DNA of 64,000 nt from Jejuia sp. UBA6058 (lineage in GTDB: Bacteria; Bacteroidota; Bacteroidia; Flavobacteriales; Flavobacteriaceae), in NCBI GenBank assembly GCA_002428965.1, contig DIYI01000001.1:62001-126000 (forward strand), in the 5' to 3' direction. Below the pieces are notes generated by a model, which was not told where the DNA came from, did no database searches, and saw nothing but the letters and a program-made list of their open reading frames with translations. The position numbers and the translations under genes were made by a program. This document shows, piece by piece, positions 60,988 through 64,000 of the stretch. The stretch's first letter is position 1. Every line of letters starts with the position of its first letter.

Positions 60988-62129
60988 AAGTAGGTTTTAT
61001 TACTTCAGAATATCCGCATCCTAAAGTTAATCATTCTGCAGGTATTGGTACAAGTATTAAAAATTTGGCAGTTGCTTTGGTGAAAAAAGGTTTAGAAGTA
61101 ACAGTTTTTGTCTATCAACAATCAGAGTCAAACATTTTTAATGATGCAGGGGTAGAAATTCATCTTATTAAGAAACAGAACTATACATTATTCACTTGGT
61201 TTCTTTATCGCAAACATATTCAAAACTATGTAAATCAAATTGTTAAAAAAAAAGCAATTGATATTTTAGAAGCACCAGATTGGACAGGAATTACTGCATT
61301 TATGAAGTTTGATGTTCCGCTTGTAATAAGACTGCATGGTAGTGATGCTTATTTTTGCAAATTAGAGGGGCGACAGCAAAAGTTTAAGAATTTTATGTTC
61401 GAAAAGTTAGCCTTGGGAAATGCAAAGGGTTATATAGCACCTACTAGTTATGCAGGAAAGGAAACCGCCTCCATTTTTGCTTTACATCAAAAAAAAATTG
61501 AAACCATTCATTACGGTTTACAATTGGAAAATTTTGAGAACAACTCACCCAATGTTTATGATAAAAACGTCATCCTATATATTGGCACCATTATAAGGAA
61601 AAAAGGCGTTTTAGAGTTAGCTGAAATTTTTAATAAAGTAGTAGAGAAAAACCCAAACGCCCAATTAGTATTGATTGGTAGTGATACTTCAGATGTAAAA
61701 ACAGGAGCACCTTCAACGTATCAATTAATGAATAAGATTTTTTCCATCAAAGCGATTAAGCGTCGTAAATATTTAGGTAAGGTACCATACGATGAGGTGA
61801 AAAACTATATAAAAAATTCGCATGTTTGTACGTTTCCTTCCTTTGCCGAAACTTTAGGAATGGTAACTATTGAATGTATGGCAATGAAAAAACCAGTAAT
61901 GAATACCAGTATAGGTTGGGCAAAAGAATTGATTGATGATGGTGTTGATGGTTTTTTAGTACACCCTTCAAAAATTGAGGAGTATAGTGAGAAATTATTG
62001 CAATTGCTTGAAGATGAAGAACTATGCCAAAAAATGGGAAATGAAGCAAGAAAAAAAGTAGAACATCTTTTTGATATTGATAAAAATGCCGAAATAAATA
62101 TCAGTTATTATAAGTCGCTACTAACATGA
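60984..62129 (+). CDS. Glycosyltransferase, family 4 type (M)
   Basis: 381 residues with the full GT4 pattern. The N terminus has G-I-G-T-S-I-K-N-L-A-V-A-L-V-K-K-G. The central donor domain has Y-I-G-T-I-I-R-K-K-G-V-L-E-L. The donor motif F-A-E-T-L-G-M-V-T-I-E-C-M-A-M has the canonical E-x7-E, and I-G-W-A-K-E-L-I-D-D-G-V-D-G-F-L-V follows. It overlaps both neighbours by 4 nt (ATGA), a sign of tight translational coupling. Confidence 0.93.
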   Translation: MKVGFITSEYPHPKVNHSAGIGTSIKNLAVALVKKGLEVTVFVYQQSESNIFNDAGVEIHLIKKQNYTLFTWFLYRKHIQNYVNQIVKKKAIDILEAPDWTGITAFMKFDVPLVIRLHGSDAYFCKLEGRQQKFKNFMFEKLALGNAKGYIAPTSYAGKETASIFALHQKKIETIHYGLQLENFENNSPNVYDKNVILYIGTIIRKKGVLELAEIFNKVVEKNPNAQLVLIGSDTSDVKTGAPSTYQLMNKIFSIKAIKRRKYLGKVPYDEVKNYIKNSHVCTFPSFAETLGMVTIECMAMKKPVMNTSIGWAKELIDDGVDGFLVHPSKIEEYSEKLLQLLEDEELCQKMGNEARKKVEHLFDIDKNAEINISYYKSLLT

Positions 62130-63676
62130 TTTACCTTATACATGAAAATAATAAGGTAAAAGAGGTACTCAACCATAAGTTGGAAGTTGTAAACTTTGAT
62201 TCTCAACAATCCATTACTGAAACCCTGTTTTTATTGGCGCATCAATTTCCTGATGAGCTCATCGTTTGGAGTCACAGTAGTTTAAAAAGGCATATAAATG
62301 TTAGTGCAATACCTGAAGTTTTTCATCATAAATTAATCTTAGCTTCTTATAGCGTCCATAGTTCTTATTATATAAATGATGCTATTGGTTTTGTAGATCA
62401 ATCGGTATATATTAAAGTAAATAGAAGAGTTACCTATCCCACTTGGTTAATGTCTTCCGACGTTGGAGGAATACATGCTAGTGCATTACTTACTGTAAGT
62501 AGCTCGCTTGAACAAAACAAGGATTTCAATTACTTTTTAAGTTCCCTTGCTAAATTGGCAATGCCCCAGGGTTTATTTTGTTATTCCGAGCCTAAATTAT
62601 TGATTGAAGGTTTTGCAAGAACAGGTAAAGCTAAAACAGCTTCAACAAGCGCCATGTTTAAATTTGTCAGAGGCCACTACAAATTACGATGGGTTTTTAT
62701 TTTATTGTACTCCTATATTTTTCATAAAAGACAATTACCATTAATATCATTTTTTAAGAGTTTTTTTAGGAAACAGGTTAAGAAGACATTTGATTTTTCT
62801 CATATAGATTGCATTTCTTCAAAACGTATTGTAAACAAGAAAGAAGTAGATGTTGTTATTCCAACAATTGGCAGAAAACAGTATCTATTTGATGTTTTGA
62901 AGGACCTGTCTGTTCAAACTATTTTGCCAAAAAACGTTATTTTAATTGAACAAAATCCAGATATTCAATCAGAATCAGAGTTAGATTATTTAAAAGAAGA
63001 GAAATGGCCTTTTAAAATAAAACATAAATTCATACATCAATCTGGAGTCTGTAATGCCAGAAATCTTGGTTTGAATATGGTGGAAAGTGAATGGACATTC
63101 CTAGGAGATGATGATAACAGATTTGATAAAAATTTAATTAAAAATATATTTACCGAAATTGAAAAAGTTGGTGCAAAGGCTATTTCTACGGTGTATTTAA
63201 AACCGAATGAAAAACAAGTTTATCTCAAAACAACTCAAACATCAGTCTTTGCTGGAGGAAATAGTTTTGTTAAATCGGAGTTACTTGATCGTTTAAAGTT
63301 CGATATGGCTTATGAGTTTAATTATGGAGAAGATTCTGATTTTGGGATGCAAATAAGAAATCTTGGGGAAGATGTAATATTTTGCGCTAATATTAGAATA
63401 ACGCATTTAAAAGCACCTATTGGTGGATACCGCATAAAGGTTAAACACCCATGGAGTAAGGAGAATATTGAGCCGAAACCTTCTCCAACAATAATGCTAT
63501 TTAATTTAAGGTACTTTACATCGCAACAACAACTTACTTATAGACTTTTGTTACTTTTGAGATTCTATAAACATCAAAAGAGAAAAAATCCTATAGCGTA
63601 TCTGAAAGCAATGAAAAAGAGTTGGGAATCTAGTTTAAAATGGGCAAATAGTTTAATGGAAAAATCAAATGCTTAA
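62126..63676 (+). CDS. Two-domain protein with C-terminal family 2 glycosyltransferase
   Basis: 516 residues. The first about 235 residues match no family I recognise. They include V-W-S-H-S-S-L and a hydrophobic stretch near 190-205. The GT2 domain starts at about residue 240 with V-D-V-V-I-P-T-I-G-R-K, then S-G-V-C-N-A-R-N-L-G-L (about 307-317) and F-L-G-D-D-D-N-R-F. F-N-Y-G-E-D-S-D-F-G-M is the acceptor-side segment. It overlaps the upstream gene by 4 nt and the next by 8 nt. Confidence 0.82.
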   Translation: MIYLIHENNKVKEVLNHKLEVVNFDSQQSITETLFLLAHQFPDELIVWSHSSLKRHINVSAIPEVFHHKLILASYSVHSSYYINDAIGFVDQSVYIKVNRRVTYPTWLMSSDVGGIHASALLTVSSSLEQNKDFNYFLSSLAKLAMPQGLFCYSEPKLLIEGFARTGKAKTASTSAMFKFVRGHYKLRWVFILLYSYIFHKRQLPLISFFKSFFRKQVKKTFDFSHIDCISSKRIVNKKEVDVVIPTIGRKQYLFDVLKDLSVQTILPKNVILIEQNPDIQSESELDYLKEEKWPFKIKHKFIHQSGVCNARNLGLNMVESEWTFLGDDDNRFDKNLIKNIFTEIEKVGAKAISTVYLKPNEKQVYLKTTQTSVFAGGNSFVKSELLDRLKFDMAYEFNYGEDSDFGMQIRNLGEDVIFCANIRITHLKAPIGGYRIKVKHPWSKENIEPKPSPTIMLFNLRYFTSQQQLTYRLLLLLRFYKHQKRKNPIAYLKAMKKSWESSLKWANSLMEKSNA

Positions 63677-64000
63677 GCTACATACAGATACCTCATTTTT
63701 CACCGAAACGCATAGAACTCATGTCTTCCCTTTATTATTTGATCTGCACTATGTGAAGAGTGAAGTTCTATTGCAATATTACGCAATTGAAGCGGATGTT
63801 TTAAAAGCCGATATTGTTGTGTTTCCAATAGATTATAGTGCTTTTTTGAAATTTAGAAAAGCATTTACGGCGTTAGTAAGTAAAGCTAAGGAATTTAACA
63901 AACCAATATGGTTATATACAGCTGGAGATTTTGGTTTTACAATTCATATTCCAAACGCTTATACTTTTAGATTTGGCGGATTTCATTCAAAATTAAACTC
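63669..64000 (+). CDS. Unidentified protein of the polysaccharide locus, 3' end outside the window
   Basis: An ATG at 63669, overlapping the previous gene by 8 nt, opens a frame that stays open to the window end (110 codons). The translation begins M-L-K-L-H-T-D-T-S-F-F-T-E and contains I-V-V-F-P-I-D-Y-S and W-L-Y-T-A-G-D-F-G-F. The last part (T-A-G-D-F-G-F-T-I-H-I-P followed by F-R-F-G-G-F) faintly recalls exostosin-like transferases. The family is not identified. Confidence 0.6.
   Translation, partial: MLKLHTDTSFFTETHRTHVFPLLFDLHYVKSEVLLQYYAIEADVLKADIVVFPIDYSAFLKFRKAFTALVSKAKEFNKPIWLYTAGDFGFTIHIPNAYTFRFGGFHSKLN

Noticed and set aside
30653..64000. CRISPR array, prophage, transposon or toxin-antitoxin and defence genes in the accessory region
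   Set aside because: No spaced direct repeats, integrase, transposase, nuclease or toxin-like genes were seen. Nearly every gene here fits polysaccharide synthesis, modification or export; the cut last gene remains unidentified.
1..64000. tRNA or rRNA genes
   Set aside because: No cloverleaf-compatible sequence with a TTCGAnnC-type T loop in the right setting, and no rRNA-like stretch, was noticed. The TTCGAAAT in the heptad repeat copies lacks the rest of a tRNA.

Overview
The window looks like a chromosomal segment of a marine-type member of the Flavobacteriaceae (Bacteroidota). The evidence is the A/T-rich sequence, the general lack of Shine-Dalgarno-like tracts, -7 promoter elements of the TAnnTTTG type, a long SecA without the C-terminal zinc motif, and the gene order secY-infA-rpmJ-rpsM-rpsK-rpsD-rpoA-rplQ without adk or map. 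This assignment is inferred from the sequence alone. No rRNA, tRNA, insertion sequence, prophage or CRISPR array was seen.

Layout. (1) 1-11345: the distal S10, spc and alpha ribosomal protein genes, from a truncated rplV to rplQ, including rpmD and rpmJ, which are too short for many gene finders. A terminator (8891-8933), a promoter (8911-8944) and a three-stem leader (about 8973-9028) separate rpsD-rpoA-rplQ as its own, probably S4-controlled, unit. Three gaps (secY-infA, rpmJ-rpsM, rpsM-rpsK) hold related 7-nt-periodic TTAGnnn/CTAAnnn inverted repeats. (2) 11366-16571: carA, eno, gltA and an amidinotransferase-fold hydrolase, mostly with their own hairpin terminators. (3) 16573-20839: an AraC-type regulator divergent from a sugar kinase, a fucose-isomerase-like protein and a class II aldolase, which together read as an isomerase-kinase-aldolase catabolic module of unknown substrate. 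(4) 20913-30482, all on the minus strand: an M23 peptidase, an FAD amine oxidase, secA, a DUF2795 protein, a cobalamin adenosyltransferase, a candidate small membrane protein, a methyltransferase and an Uup-type ABC-F protein. (5) 30653 to the end of the window, all on the plus strand with very short gaps or overlaps: a surface polysaccharide locus of more than 33 kb that continues past the window.

The polysaccharide locus starts with an OPX lipoprotein and a Wzc-type tyrosine kinase/chain-length protein. cysQ and cysC follow (PAP removal and PAPS synthesis), then a Wzm/Wzt-type ABC exporter. After these come two PAPS-dependent sulfotransferase-like proteins, two methyltransferases, two membrane acyltransferases, an SGNH protein, a pyruvyltransferase-like protein, a GH99-like (WbsX) protein and about sixteen glycosyltransferases of GT2, GT4 and less certain classes. 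The simplest reading is assembly and export of a complex polymer that is sulfated, and probably also methylated, acylated and pyruvylated. cysC feeds the sulfotransferases and cysQ removes their inhibitory by-product. No wzx flippase or wzy polymerase is in view.

A second scale of structure lies between genes. Two copies of a dispersed element (11366-11454 and 26844-26967) share terminal GCGTTA/TAACGC inverted repeats and internal blocks around a variable hairpin. There is also a nested hairpin just before rplQ. These intergenic elements, the sugar module and the sulfated-polymer locus are the parts most worth a second look. I saw no anti-phage or other defence system.
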